DNA from: Rhodamnia argentea
Lineage: Eukaryota > Streptophyta > Magnoliopsida > Myrtales > Myrtaceae
Reading direction: 5' to 3'
NCBI RefSeq assembly: GCF_020921035.1
Contig: NC_063157.1
Span: 23,949,015 to 24,013,014 of the forward strand
Length of the DNA: 64,000 nt
Shown here: positions 34,174 to 46,800 of the stretch, piece by piece
How positions within the stretch are numbered: the stretch's first letter is position 1
Layout of the letters: every line of letters starts with the position of its first letter
The notes under the pieces: generated by a model
The model's input: only the letters and a program-made list of their open reading frames with translations
The model's database searches: none
What the model was told of the DNA's origin: nothing
Program-made: the position numbers and the translations under genes

Positions 34174-37100
34174 TTGCTACTACAGGTCAAAAACTTCTAA
34201 TGGCGTGGGTGGAACAAACAAGTTGATCAGCCGGGTTGAGTCTCCTGGTTCAAATGCCTGTGCAGTTCTCAAGAATGAGCTGGAGACAGCCCCTTCACCA
34301 AGGGATGGTACTGATTTGCTGGAGCAGAGGGTTTTACTGAAAGGAAACAAGTATGTCCTTATCTATTCTCAAGATATCTTGTTCCTTGTATATAGCTGCC
34401 ATACATGTTCGTTTCTAACATGTTTTAAGACTCTGCTTTATACCTTTCCTTCATAAAAAGGTGTGCATTTCTTCCGTCCTCTATATACTTGGTCAGGTTG
34501 ACGAGGCTCTTAATTGCCAATAACCGGAGTACCTCTTTCAGGTCAAACTTTGAGGAGGGTGATCTGGCTAGTGGTTCTGGTTCATTAATTAAAGGAAAGG
34601 CCTCCCGAGCACAACGAACAGGTTCGCTTATGGTGCTTGATTCATCTCCTAGCATTCATCCTTCACCTGGAGCTCTTGAAGATTGGGAACCACCTCCAAA
34701 GTCAAATAAAATTATGGCAGCTGGCATCACGAATGATAAAAAGCATCCTGTGTCTCCCGGTGCAACTTCACAACCAATGGCACAATGGGTTGGGCAGAGA
34801 CCACATAAAAAATCACGCCTTCGAAGGGCAAACCTAGTCTCTCCTGTTGTGAATCCTGCTGACAAGACTCAGAATCTAGCGCAAGGCTTTGCGACACCAG
34901 AGCCCAATCGTAGAAATTCTGCAACTGGAAGCAGTGGATCTTTGATTGGACGCATATCAGGTAATGGCAGCATGAAGATCAAGAAGGAACCTGACATTTC
35001 ATCGCCATTTGGCATGCCTGACAATGAAGAATCAGAAGCTTGGGAAAACGGACTGAAAGAAAAAGGGATGGATGGTGGTGAAATTTCTGCATCTCATAGT
35101 GCTGGGGTTAATGTTTTGCCTGTGAAGAAGGGTAAAGTACTTTACGAAATGGGAACAGTGAGAAAACAAGGGCGGAGTGGAAGAGGTTTGTCTATGACAA
35201 AGTCAAGCGTTTCTCCACAGGAGAGGATGGAGGACCTAATACCAGCAAAACCACCTCAAAGTGTGAGGCTCAGTTCAGATAGAAACAAAAGGTCTTTGCA
35301 TTGTTCATTCCAAAAATTCTGCATAACGCACTTGCACTATTTAGATTATATTCTCTGTTAAACGATTTTTGCTCTCTATTGTTGATCCAGTAAATCAGGC
35401 CGACCTTCTTCGAAGAAGTTGAAAGATAAGAAGGCTGTGGCTCGGGTTGGGTTGGTGCTAAATGCCGGCACTTCCGATATTTCTGGTACAGTGGAAACCC
35501 AAAGCTTTTGTTTAGTACTCTTACATCTCAGCTTCTCTCACTTGGGTATTATTGGCTAGAATAGCTCTAAGTTCTCTGACATTTGAGAATATTGATGATG
35601 ATATGATGCGGCTGAGTAGACATAGGATAATCTCATTGTTGGAAGGACATACGGTGCACATGGCCTAATATTTGTGATCCCATATTTTCCTGTTGGCACA
35701 TATATTGTAGTACTTTTACTTGGCTTTCTGTGGATGGGAGAAGCTTGTCTACATAAAAACATGGTGTATTTCCAAGAATTTAATTTCTGGGGTAAATTAT
35801 ATAAGTCACATCTTCATTCAGCGAATCTGATTTTTTAATGCTGCAGTATCTTGCTTTTGATGTAAAATCAAACTTTTTGCATTCAACGTTTGTCGTGCAC
35901 TTGGTTTCTCTGTGATTTAAGCTTCAATAAAATAGATTCGAGACCTTTGGAACCTTCCATAAGCAAAGTGAATAAAAAGATTGCCAAACTTATGTTTTGG
36001 CCATGAAGAAGTTGCCAAACTTTGATATTCCACTAACTTGATATTATTTTGCAGGTGAAATGGATGATGATTTTGAAACTTTACTTGCTGCTGTAAATTC
36101 TGCTCGAAATGCTTTCAGTAAGCACTCTGACTCAGATCCTCTTGTTAAGTTTTTTTTTTCCCTAATGTTGACTCTTTCATCCCCCTTGTGAAAATGTGAC
36201 CATAGAAATCTTTATTGTTTGTACAGATGTCGCATTTGTTAGTACACTTTGGAAGAAAATGAAACATGTTTTTGCTTTTGTGAGTCCTGAAGATGAGTCT
36301 CACTTAAAGCAACAGGTAATAGTTATGATAGAAGATCAGTTTCTCGATATCTTGAACGCGGGATTCATCTTGCTCTTTTCTTACTTGGATCAGCTCAATC
36401 GCACTGAGGAGCTTCATGAGAGTTTGTCATTCATTATCAATCATGATGCTTTGGTAAGACAACTTGTTTATGGGGCCATATTTTCTTTTTTGTATTTCTT
36501 TCAGTCTATCAGCGACTTATGAAAAATATTTTGCAAACTTGCAATACTTTTCTATACAAAATTCTCAGGATAGATATTACATTCTACAATAATTTATTGG
36601 TTCTTTTCTCAGGGCGCAGTCGTTCACAGAGAAGATTCTGACCGTCCTGGTGGACGAGAAGGGAACCATTTGGATGAGGAAGCATCTCATAATGCTATAT
36701 TATCTGGCAGATTTGACATTGGGAGTTTGGACAAGGGTACTCCGTTGTATCAGAGAATTCTTTCGGCTCTAATTGAGGATGGCAGTGAAGAACTCTACCA
36801 TCACAATGAAGGCAAAAATTTGTCTCTTCAGAGCGTGAGCGATGATTCTCATTGTGGTTCATGTAACCAGATAGACATAGAGTCCAGAGAAAAGGATAGG
36901 ATGGAATCTGAAGTCGAGTCAACTGTGGATTTATGGAATCAGAAAGTTAACGTTCTGGACAGATTTTCTGCTGATAAAAGTGCTGCCTCTAGCACAGTTA
37001 GGAATTCAAGCATGTCGACTTCTGTTTACAGCAACGAGCATTCATTTGGAGATGATGAATACTCCCATTCAGATGCAGCCATTGTCAGTGAAATATGTTC

Positions 37101-40100
37101 AGATGATATGGGACAGCTGCCAAAGAAGGAATTGAACGTCTCTGCCTTTCCTTACCATGATGGTCAATATCAATCTATGTCTCTTGATGACAGGCTTCTG
37201 CTTGAGCTAAGGAGTATTGACATACATCCAGAAATATTGGTAGGTTCCTTATTTAACAGCCAGGATCCACTGGACTCTTTCCCAAATGTTACCCATGCCA
37301 TGGAAATCCTCTTCTTACCGCTTATATGTGAACACTTCCCCTCTTATTGTTTCAAACTTGGTTTGCTTTATGCAGCCTGATCTAACAGATGACACGGAGG
37401 TGATTAATCAAGATATTGCAGAACTGAGGGAAGGGCTATACCAACAGGTTGATATCTCCCTGGTCTTCTTGAATTTGTTGGACCGTAAAGTAAGGAATTG
37501 AAAGGAAGATTTCTCTTTCTTGGGTGGAAAGAATGAAGTCTAATTGATTAATGTCCAATCTTTCTCTTGCAAAATCCTCCCACCATTGATCTCTGATTTT
37601 TGACTGAATGTTAGATTGTCAGAAAAAGGACAAAGTTGGAGAAAGTGGATAAAGCTATAATGAGCGGAGAAGATGCGGAAAGACGGTAATACTAATGCCT
37701 TGTTGGGTACTTGTCTGATATTTTTCTCTTGCTTCTTGTTTTGTTTAAATAGTTGGACTTGATATGCAGGAAAGTTGAACTAGAAGAGATTGCTATGCAA
37801 CGACTTGTTGAGATGGCCTACAGGAAAAGAATGGTAATTGTTTATCTGTTCGAAATTCATTATTTAGAGCTGGTGGATTATTTGTTTTTGAATTTTTTTT
37901 CCCACAAAATTCATATGTATTATCCATCTCTAATAAAAAAGGAACTATTCTGTACTTTCAAGTATCCGCAGATTGATGGATTATTGGTTTTTGAAACTGA
38001 AATATCAGATCGGATAGAGTAGACAGTAATAGACTCATGTTTTCAATGCAGACTGTCCTTTTTCATGCTGTCTTCTCATTATGGATTTTAGTACACCGAT
38101 ATATTATGTTGAAACGCTGGTAGTTCCTATTACTAGTTTCTTTTGGTTAGCTAAGAAATTGCCCAAATGGTCTTGAAAAGAATCATTTTTCCTCCTACCC
38201 CCCAGGGGGCAGGGTTGGACCCCTGCCTCTGTGGTTCTCCTATTTATATGCTGGCCATTAAGCCAGCAGAGTTGATCCAGTTCATATCAAGTGATGAAGT
38301 GGAAGGGATGCGACTCTTAGACCTTACCTCATATTGGTACATTCTGGTTCTTTGACATTGCATCTGACCTCGCCAATCTGTCCTATAAGAATGAGCATTA
38401 TTGTGTGCTGAATGCTTAAGCAACCAACCGAAGGATTAGGGTTCCTGATTCTTCATCTCATATCTTTTTCTCTTTTTTGTTTAGTTCTAATATCTGGGTT
38501 GTGGGTTGGCTGTCCGTTGTGAAGCTCTTTTGTTTACATTTGATGAGTTCTTATCTAGTTTTTTGTCATATCAGCTGTTCTATGACGTAATAACAGAATT
38601 ATTTGTTTGTGACTTATGGGGCTATCATAGGTCAGAGTAAATTTTGGTACTTAGAGTTTATATTGGTCATCATATTGTAAAAATTTTTAGTATGATTTTT
38701 CTTAAATATTTAATGCCTAATGCTGTATGTCCTAAAATTCAGTGTATTTTGCACATGATCGAAGATAAGCACTGAATATCCAGTTTTAGCGTCTCGTTTT
38801 CTGAGATTATGCTTTGTTTAGTTCCCACAAGTCTAGTTTCTGTAACATTTTCCTCATCAATAAGCAAAAGACAGGTAGGAAAGTTTGTCAACTTGGATAA
38901 CAACAGAAGGGCAATGTTTTGAAATTGGGCATTCTTGTCGATGTGGTTTCAATTATTCAGAAGCCCACCCTATGCTTTGTAGTACTAGAAAGCCCTTTGA
39001 CCCATACTTGCCACGACAGAATTTCATCTGGGTTCTAACAAGAAGTCCAAAAATGGATGCCTTTCTCCACCACTACCAGACGCTGGCAAATTGTGGTGGT
39101 AATTGGTTTCCTACATAACTTCGCATCTTGCGAATTCCAAGCTTACTCCAGTGTGACAAATGGTTTTTATTTAGGCTGGTTGATTGCGTAGTGCTTTCCC
39201 TCGGTAGTCTTTACTGGCCGGATGGTTCCTCTTCTAAAACTGCTTAGGGGGTACCCATGGTATTTGGCAATTTTTCCAGAAGATATACATCCAGTATCAG
39301 TACGACTTTGTACTTCTTGATGGTAACTGGTTCTACTTGAGGTAAATATCGTATCAAGTCTTATGGTGGTCCTACCATATCGTCAAATACATTATATCAT
39401 GCTAAATCAGAACAAAGACAAGTTTTTGTATGTACCTTTGATTGAAAAGTAGCTGCAATGGTATGTTGATGTGGATGAACTAGAGACGATTGAAGCACTG
39501 CGCTGGTTGGTAAAGAGTATTGTCATGTCAATTTTCTATACAGGCATGTCGGGGCAGCAGCACTTCAAAAGCTTCAGTGCGAAAGGTTTCAAAGCAGGTT
39601 GCGTTGGCTTTTATTAAGCGCACGCTTGTGAGATATCAAAAGTATGAAGATACGGGCATCAGTTGCTTTTGCGAGCCTGGACTGCAGGAAATCCTCTTTG
39701 CACCGCTGTCTAGCAGTAATGATGCAAAATCTGTTGAGTGTGTCGGCTCAGGAACAGCAAGCAATTCATGCATCAATGTTCCGAATCCAGGTAAATTTTG
39801 ATCGTGGTAGCCTGTCATTACAAGATTGACTTGGAATCAGTTATCAGTCTTGCCTTTTTCAGGTTTGATACTTGTATATGACTGTCACCTGATAAAAGTC
39901 CTATCAGGATTAAAGTTCACGTGAACGAAGTGGTGTAAACCCTTGACCGAAAAAAATGAAAAAGAAGTGGTGTAAACCAGTAAAGAATCTTTTAACCTTC
40001 TATATTTCCTGCCACAGGTGCTGTCTCTAGCACATTTGAAAGGTGCGACTCTCTCGGGAAGAAGAAGGAAATGCTAATTGATGATGTCATGGGGTGTGCT

Positions 40101-40556
40101 TCCTCAAAAGTAACATCGATTGACAGCTCCATACTTGGCGAAACAAAGGTTAAGAGAGGTGAGAGGGAGAGGAATACGACTGTTACTACTCCATCTGCAG
40201 GGGGTGGTCAACAATCGCTCCAAAGCCCCGGGGTTGAATGCAAAACCAAAGCAAAATCGAAGCAGAAGACCAGTGATCATCCGACTTCAAGAGCAAGGCC
40301 TGGGAATGGATTTCCAGAATCGGCAAATACCTCTAATCACGCGATTAACGCATCACTTGGTCGATCGAAGGCGGGTAATAATGGACGAGGAGACTCCACT
40401 AATAATGTGGATGAGCCCATGGATCTGGCAAATCTCGGGCTTGGTGGGAATCAAGATCTCAGTTCGTTTTTGGACTTTGACATGGATGGGATGCAAGAAC
40501 ACGATTCTGTTGGTCTCGAAGTACCACCGTGGGATGAGTTCGCATTCGACTTTTAA
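31107..40556 (+). CDS. Large plant-specific protein of unknown function (At2g19390/At4g29790-like)
   Basis: Fifteen coding exons with closing phases: 31093-31381 (start at ATG 31107), 31900-32140, 32980-33257, 34186-34350, 34542-35291, 35391-35485, 36055-36117, 36227-36315, 36394-36453, 36613-37239, 37376-37447, 37615-37685, 37770-37833, 39544-39790 and 40018-40556. Product 1211 residues, no stops. Recognised by PPLPQCL...ITLGNQK...RSGEIRRVL near the N-terminus, KRVRTSVADMR, LLEQRVLLKGNK, KGKASRA, LYQRILSALIEDGSEE, QVALAFIKRTL and a Trp/Asp/Phe-rich acidic tail. It is Ser/Lys/Arg-rich and probably nuclear, with no enzyme domain I can see. Relatives carry about 45 further N-terminal residues ending near SGSFRE, for which no exon is visible here. 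Intron 13 is 1.7 kb. Confidence 0.85.
34131..34166. repeat. (TC)18 microsatellite at a splice acceptor
   Basis: Perfect TC dinucleotide run on the coding strand ending 18 nt before the intron's terminal AG (34184-34185). It therefore forms most of the polypyrimidine tract of the intron ahead of exon 34186-34350 of the 1.2k-residue gene. Confidence 0.9.
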
Positions 40557-42221
40557 AGCTAGGACGGCGCACAAGATTTCGACTTCATTAATCTGCAAAT
40601 GCTGGAGCTGGGGGTGACTTATATGGTGCTGTGTTGTTCCATTATTGATCAAGGGTGCAATGTGTAGAGTTAGGCAATGAAAATTTGCAATTCTCCATTT
40701 TACCAGATCGTTGGGGCGCAAGCAGATTCAGAATTGTCATTTTGATTCTTTGTTGTACGCTAATCCCCAATAGTAAACAATTTTGCCCATCCAAAGTTAC
40801 AATCTCAAGTGCAGCTCCTTTTAACCAGCATTGAAATGGTGCCTGTCAGAACACCCCGAAGGGTTCGGTAGGGTTCGGTTGTTTCGGAGGTGCTGAAAAT
40901 GAACGATTCAAAAAATTATTTTTAATTAATCACTTATTTCTTTTACAAACAAAAAACATTATGATGTAATCGAAAAAAAAATTATTAACTAATTATTCCG
41001 AGCGATAAAAATAAATATTTTTGGAAAAATAATTTTTAAATTATTTATTTTTTACGAAATAATAGAGTGAAAACGTAGTTTTGGTTTCTCACACGTTCCT
41101 TCCTTGCAAAGTCGTGACGGAAGCAGCAATACCCTTTGACAAATTAAAATAGAATTCGAGACCTAATCTAAAAAGGACGTGTCCCATTAGTCTTAGAGAA
41201 AAGTCGCCTTTGCTTCCTACTTCTCTTATGGGTGCGGGGTGAGTGAAGGCACGCCGACAGTGATGGACAGTGCCAAATTAATTAATTTTATTCGCAGTGT
41301 TAATCTATGTTCGATTTTAATGGAATCCAAAAGTTAGAGACGCCAAACCAAAAAAAAAAAAAAAAAAAAATTCTCAGTCGAAACAAAATAAATAAATAAA
41401 AAATAGGATAGCTCCCCGTTTTAATTTAAAGAACAAAAAGAGAGTAACCACTCCAAAAAAACCTTGTCATTTTGTCATTTTCCCTCCTAATAATCACCAA
41501 CAATTGATGCCATGGAAGAGCAATCTGTTTGTCCCCGACCATCTAAGGCCTCAATTGAGCGTTCGGTTGAACTGTTTCCCGTCGTGTTAAAATCAACCGC
41601 TTTGTCCGTGAGTCCGACGTGTCGAGGAATGTTAAAAGTTGAAACCATTTACTCGAAAATAATCTATGTTACATAATGCTCATGGATGAAAATCCCTGCA
41701 AAGATTTGTTGTTTACGACACTCTCAATCTGTAGAAGTTGTTCAATGAATAAAGTAATTTCATATCAATCTGGAGACACACATTAATTTAAAAAAATCGA
41801 TGGGTCTCCAAACTTTTTCAGTTTTTATAACCATGTCGGCAGAAGATCATCTGTGTATTCATATTAAATGAATAATCAAAGTAAAGAAGCAGAAACTCTC
41901 AATCTGCCTCGTCCTATTTGAAACGAGAAACGCATAATTATTCACAACCACTTCCATTAATGAAAAAGGAATGAAAGAAAGAGGCAAAGCCCTCGCACCC
42001 ACCACCCCAGATTTTCTCCTTGTCAGCACCAAATATATATAATGTGTTCTTTTCTTGTATGAAGAGGACAACAATGTCATGTCATTAGTTAAATGGGATT
42101 TTGCTTCCTGCTCAACTCGGTCCTTTCTTCATATTCTAACAACAAAATGAACGTCTTCTTTTGCAACCACTTCACGCAAATGCAAGAAAACCGCCGCACC
42201 TCCACTTCCCAACCATCCATA

Positions 42222-42276
<55 letters not shown>

Positions 42277-42372
42277 AGTGCAATTGTATGCATTCAATGT
42301 TCCCCACATGGGTATGAATGCCATTACTACATACATGATGAGCTTGTAGCAGGGAAAAGTATAAAAAAAAAA
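40557..42372. other. Intergenic region with a (TC)25 microsatellite
   Basis: 3' flank of the large gene, then AT-rich DNA. A TC run of 50 nt spans 42224-42273, and a poly-A run lies at 41350-41370. No gene is recognisable. Confidence 0.45.
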
Positions 42373-43066
42373 AAGTCTAGATCTATTGCATTGGTGTTAA
42401 TTCGGTCATAAAACATCAAATTGGACTAACTTAGTCGTAAACCTTTTGAAAATTTGCCAATGTAGTACATCCAGCCAATTTTGGTCGGAAATTGCCGACA
42501 TATACGCAGGACGTCCTACATGGAATGACCGACGCTAGCGTTGACAATTTTTAATTTTTTTAAAAATTTTTTTACATGTTCTTTTTTCTTTTCGTTCCTT
42601 TTTCTTTTTCTTCCCAACTGTGTGCTTGCAAGGTCGCCGACCTACCATCTTCGGTTGCTCGCTTGAATCCCGAACGAGGGTGTTAACCCTTGCCTAGATC
42701 CGGGCAAGGGCTCGACACCCGCTTGGATCTTGGCGAGGCCGCTTTCACCCTTGCCTGTATGTGGGCGAAGGCTCGACGCCCTTGCCTATGGCCGGCGATC
42801 TCATCGGCCAGATTAGTAAATGGAAGAATGAAAAATAAAAGAAAAAAGCATAAATTTTTTTTAAAAAAAATTAGAAAACGTTATCAAATTTTTTTTCCAC
42901 GTCAGCACTTTATTGTGTCATTTAGAACAACCGATGTTCATGTCGGTAATTCGACCAAATTGATAGGATGAACTATATTGGCAAATCGTCAAAAGATTTA
43001 GGATTTAATTCGTTCAAAAACGTTTAAGACCGAATTGACACCAATGCAATATGTGTCGGACTTTTT
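42373..43066. mobile_element. Non-autonomous TIR element
   Basis: The left end 'attgcattggtgttaattcg' (about 42385-42404) is mirrored by 'cgaattgacaccaatgcaat' (about 43031-43050), with further imperfect inverted match over about 40 bp. Inside are 'ccttttgaaaatttgccaat' and its mirror 'attggcaaatcgtcaaaag', so the inverted ends reach about 90 bp. No coding region. The element at 765-1245 shares the pattern. From 43067 to 43821 I see nothing beyond the 3' flank of the TGA gene. Confidence 0.6.
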
Positions 43067-43821
43067 TGGCTTGTGATATGTCTATCAAAAGCTTGCCCTA
43101 GCTTTGTAGCAAAGTCAACGGTTATTCAATAGATAACTTCTCATTTTAAGTGAAGATAATGTTAAGAGACGCACACAAGAAAATATATACATATAAGAAT
43201 TTATGTTTGTCGATATAAGTACATGTACTAGTTAAATAGGCCAAGGCTTTGAGATTATTCATGAAATTACCTTGTTTCTCCTCAGATATTATTACTGTAT
43301 AGCTTGTGCTTTTGGGAAAAGAAGGATGGCATAAGAATATCGTACACAACAAAGATACTCCGATGGCGAAGATTTTGTTCCTTTTTCTCTTTCTTTATAG
43401 CCCAGTTCACCAGAAGCTTCCCCATGCACATACATTTTGATTACATTCATTTACATGACAAGAAAACAGACGACATTGGATATATAAACACTAAAATTTC
43501 CTATCCTCCTAAAAGAGAAGCTCCTAGTAATTTTCGTAGAACCCGTGTATCGGGGAGAGGTCGTCGTTCTTGATCTGATCGATCAGGTTCAGCTCTCGCT
43601 CGCTCGGTCCGACATGGGACGATCAAAAGTTGGAGAAGTGGTTTTGCGTAGCCTGAACGATTTGCAGATCTGCTGATGTTTGGCGCGAACTATCATCATT
43701 CATCATGTTCCTGACCAAAACCAAGTTATTTATGGTAGTCAGATGCAAGAACAACTTAAGACGACTGGATTAGTTTTGATAACTCGTTCAAAAAAAATCA
43801 GCAGCTAATGTACTGATAATC

Positions 43822-46800
43822 TCACTCTCGAGGACGAGACGCCCATAGAGAACTCAGTGCTCGCAGTCGTCCGTAATATTCTCCAATCACCAAAAAACAG
43901 CGCGCGGCTTGTCGAACCGTCAGTATCCGGCGCAAGTGATGAAGGGTCTGTTGCCTCAAGTTATCAGCCTGCAATTCTCAGCTACACAAGTAAGAAAACT
44001 CCTTCACGAAGTATAACAATGAGGTAGTAGACGATTAGTATCCGATAATATATATAATCCACCAAGAGCAAGTTGAAATAAAATTAAAATGCTAGCAGCT
44101 GCCGCACCTCGAGTCGTCTGGGCATCTCGAGACGAGGCCGCAGGCGAGGACGGGCAATGGCCGCGACCCTCGCCGGCCACAATTGGTGAAGGTAAGGAAA
44201 AGAAAAAAAGAAAAGAAGAAAGGAAAAGCGAAACGTAAAGGACAATAGAGATAAAAAAAATATTAAGACAATATTTAAAAAAAAAATATTCGGGCCAACG
44301 TCGGTCGCACCACATAGAACGGCCAGCGTCCACGTCAGCAATTTCTATCCAAATTTCATTAGATGGGCTGAATTGGCATAAATGCAAAATGTTGAGAACT
44401 CAATTAGCAAAAAACAAATGGTTTAGGATTAAGTCGACACAATTACAATAAATTAAAAAAAAAAATTTTTGGCTAATTTTCCCCCCTTTCAAAGGCCAAC
44501 AACAATTCAAGAGGGCTACAAGCTCATGAAAGTTGTCATTTTCTTCAAATTTGGGCCATTTTGCAATCATAGAGATGAATAATCCTTTAAAATCTTGAAC
44601 CCCATTTTCAAGTGGATGGCTTATCATTTTCCTCCCCATTATTTTAAAGTTTTGGCTTGATAGCCCTAGCTAGGGTTTCCTTTTCAACCGGCATCTCTTT
44701 CAAGCTTCAAGCAACCTTGTGGATGGTGACATTCAGAGAGACATGGTAAGAAGAATCAACACCAAACCCTGGTTATTCAACATGCTAATGGACTTCTTTA
44801 CACCACAAAGAAGACATTACTTTTTACAACACAAGAATCATGGGTAAAAAGAAAACAAAGTCATGGTGTAAATATTTCTTAAAATTAAGTTTAAAGAACT
44901 AGAATTGTTTCAGGCTTTCAGCTATGGCATATATATAGTGGGGGATCATCGTTGACCAAATCTGATGGAGACCGCCAACAGTTGTATATCTAATCAAAGT
45001 ATTAATATGATAATCAAAGATAGATATTCATCTAACCACGAATCAGCACCAAAACTGATGGAGGGTTATGCACCATATAATAAAATAAGAATTTTTTTTA
45101 AAAAAAAACTGGGATTCTTGTATTTAATCTCAGAAAGTCAAACAAGAGGTTAAAATCAAGGTGACGTAAATCGAGCTTCAGTTGCACGTTAGCATAGTAG
45201 TTGTACCTTAGCTTATGCTAATTTCTGCTCTACAACCTTCATAAGTTTGCATGGGGGAATAAAGTTGCTCCGAGTTAAAAAAAAAAAAAAGGATTTTTTT
45301 TTCTTGCCGCGCTAATTGACAATTTTTACCTGTCGAACGAAGCCTTCGAGGTTGGTTAACTTGCCCAAGGCGACAGCCATCTGTTGCATCCCCTCGATGC
45401 CGGGCCCGCCGGCAACGGTGTCAACGAGCGACTGCTGGAGCTGTTCTAGCCCCTGGGACAGCGCCTCCTCCGCCTGCTGAGACGAATGCTGGAGGCTGCA
45501 TATTCCCATGAATTGTTGTTCCGTCAACGGATCTAATTGCGTTATTAATATCTGAGAACACAGACCAAACATAAAACATATGAACATCCGGGTCCTCATG
45601 TTATTAAGCAAGGAATCTATGTTTTTAATTTTTTTTGGAAGTGGCAATTTAACATGGAGGACAAAAATCTGCGGAGAATGATCATCCGAAGCACCCTGTA
45701 GAGGCAAGAAGAGCCTGGTTGAGAGAAGTGGGTCGGGCTTCAGAATTTTGGTGAGAGGCCATTTTGGTCAATTGACTGCTCTGGCTCCAGTAAATGTCAC
45801 TTCTTCTTTTTCAGGACAGAAAAAGAAGTCTCCTAGAATCTAGGTTTAGCAAGTCAATGCTTTCATTATTCCCATGATTAAAGAAGATGCCTTGCCAAGA
45901 ACTTTAAAGCTTTGTTTAGAACCCAAGAAAAGGATTCTTTTCTCTGGGAAGCATTATCACCCTTTGAAAGTCTATTAGAGTAAAGGACAATGTGTCCTTT
46001 GAAGAGAGAATATACCAGAGGCCAGAGTCCCTGCCAACATCATCCTCCCATACTACTATTCAGAAATTGCCAAAAGATGATTAGGAATCTATTAATACCA
46101 CGGACCTTAATCAGTTCCGATGGCCGGAAACCGCCCATCCAAAGGAAGCAGCGCTCGGCTGGGGTGGTCCACACCCCGGTTATGAGGTGGAAGACATCGG
46201 ACTTAGCGGCCACCCCTTTGAGCCTGAAAATCTCATCGTAGTGTGAAATGTAGCCATCTACTATCACTCTGAGATCATCATCGGTTAAATGTGCCTGGAG
46301 ACCGGTTCTAAGCTCCAACATATGCCGGTGGTCGTCCTCCAACCATCTTGCATACTCCATATCAAATATTGCGGCTCCTAGATGGCATTGTATTCTTTCA
46401 ATTATGGCGGTGATAAAACATTAAAAAAACTTGTAAGGCGGAAGCAAGTAAACTGTTCACCAGCATAGATTAATCAGTCACTGTGGCCAATTATCAGTCT
46501 TCTGCACTAGACTTTTTCAGGAGCAGAGTTTCTACTTTTTATAAAGCATACCTCATTGCTTTTGGTGCAGAGCAAATCAATTTGCTAAATGGGGCAACGG
46601 TGGTGGCAAATAGTCTATGTTATCATGGCATATGAACTCTGGTTTATTCAGTCAAAAAATTGACTAGATTCAAAAGTACAACCAAGTCTTGCAAGACATG
46701 AATAAGAACTGAACGATTTTCTTTCAGTCAAACGAGGAATAGTCAGAAAGGGAATTTGGAAAAAAAATTTCAGGTGGTGTGTTAGACCAGGCAGCTCAAT

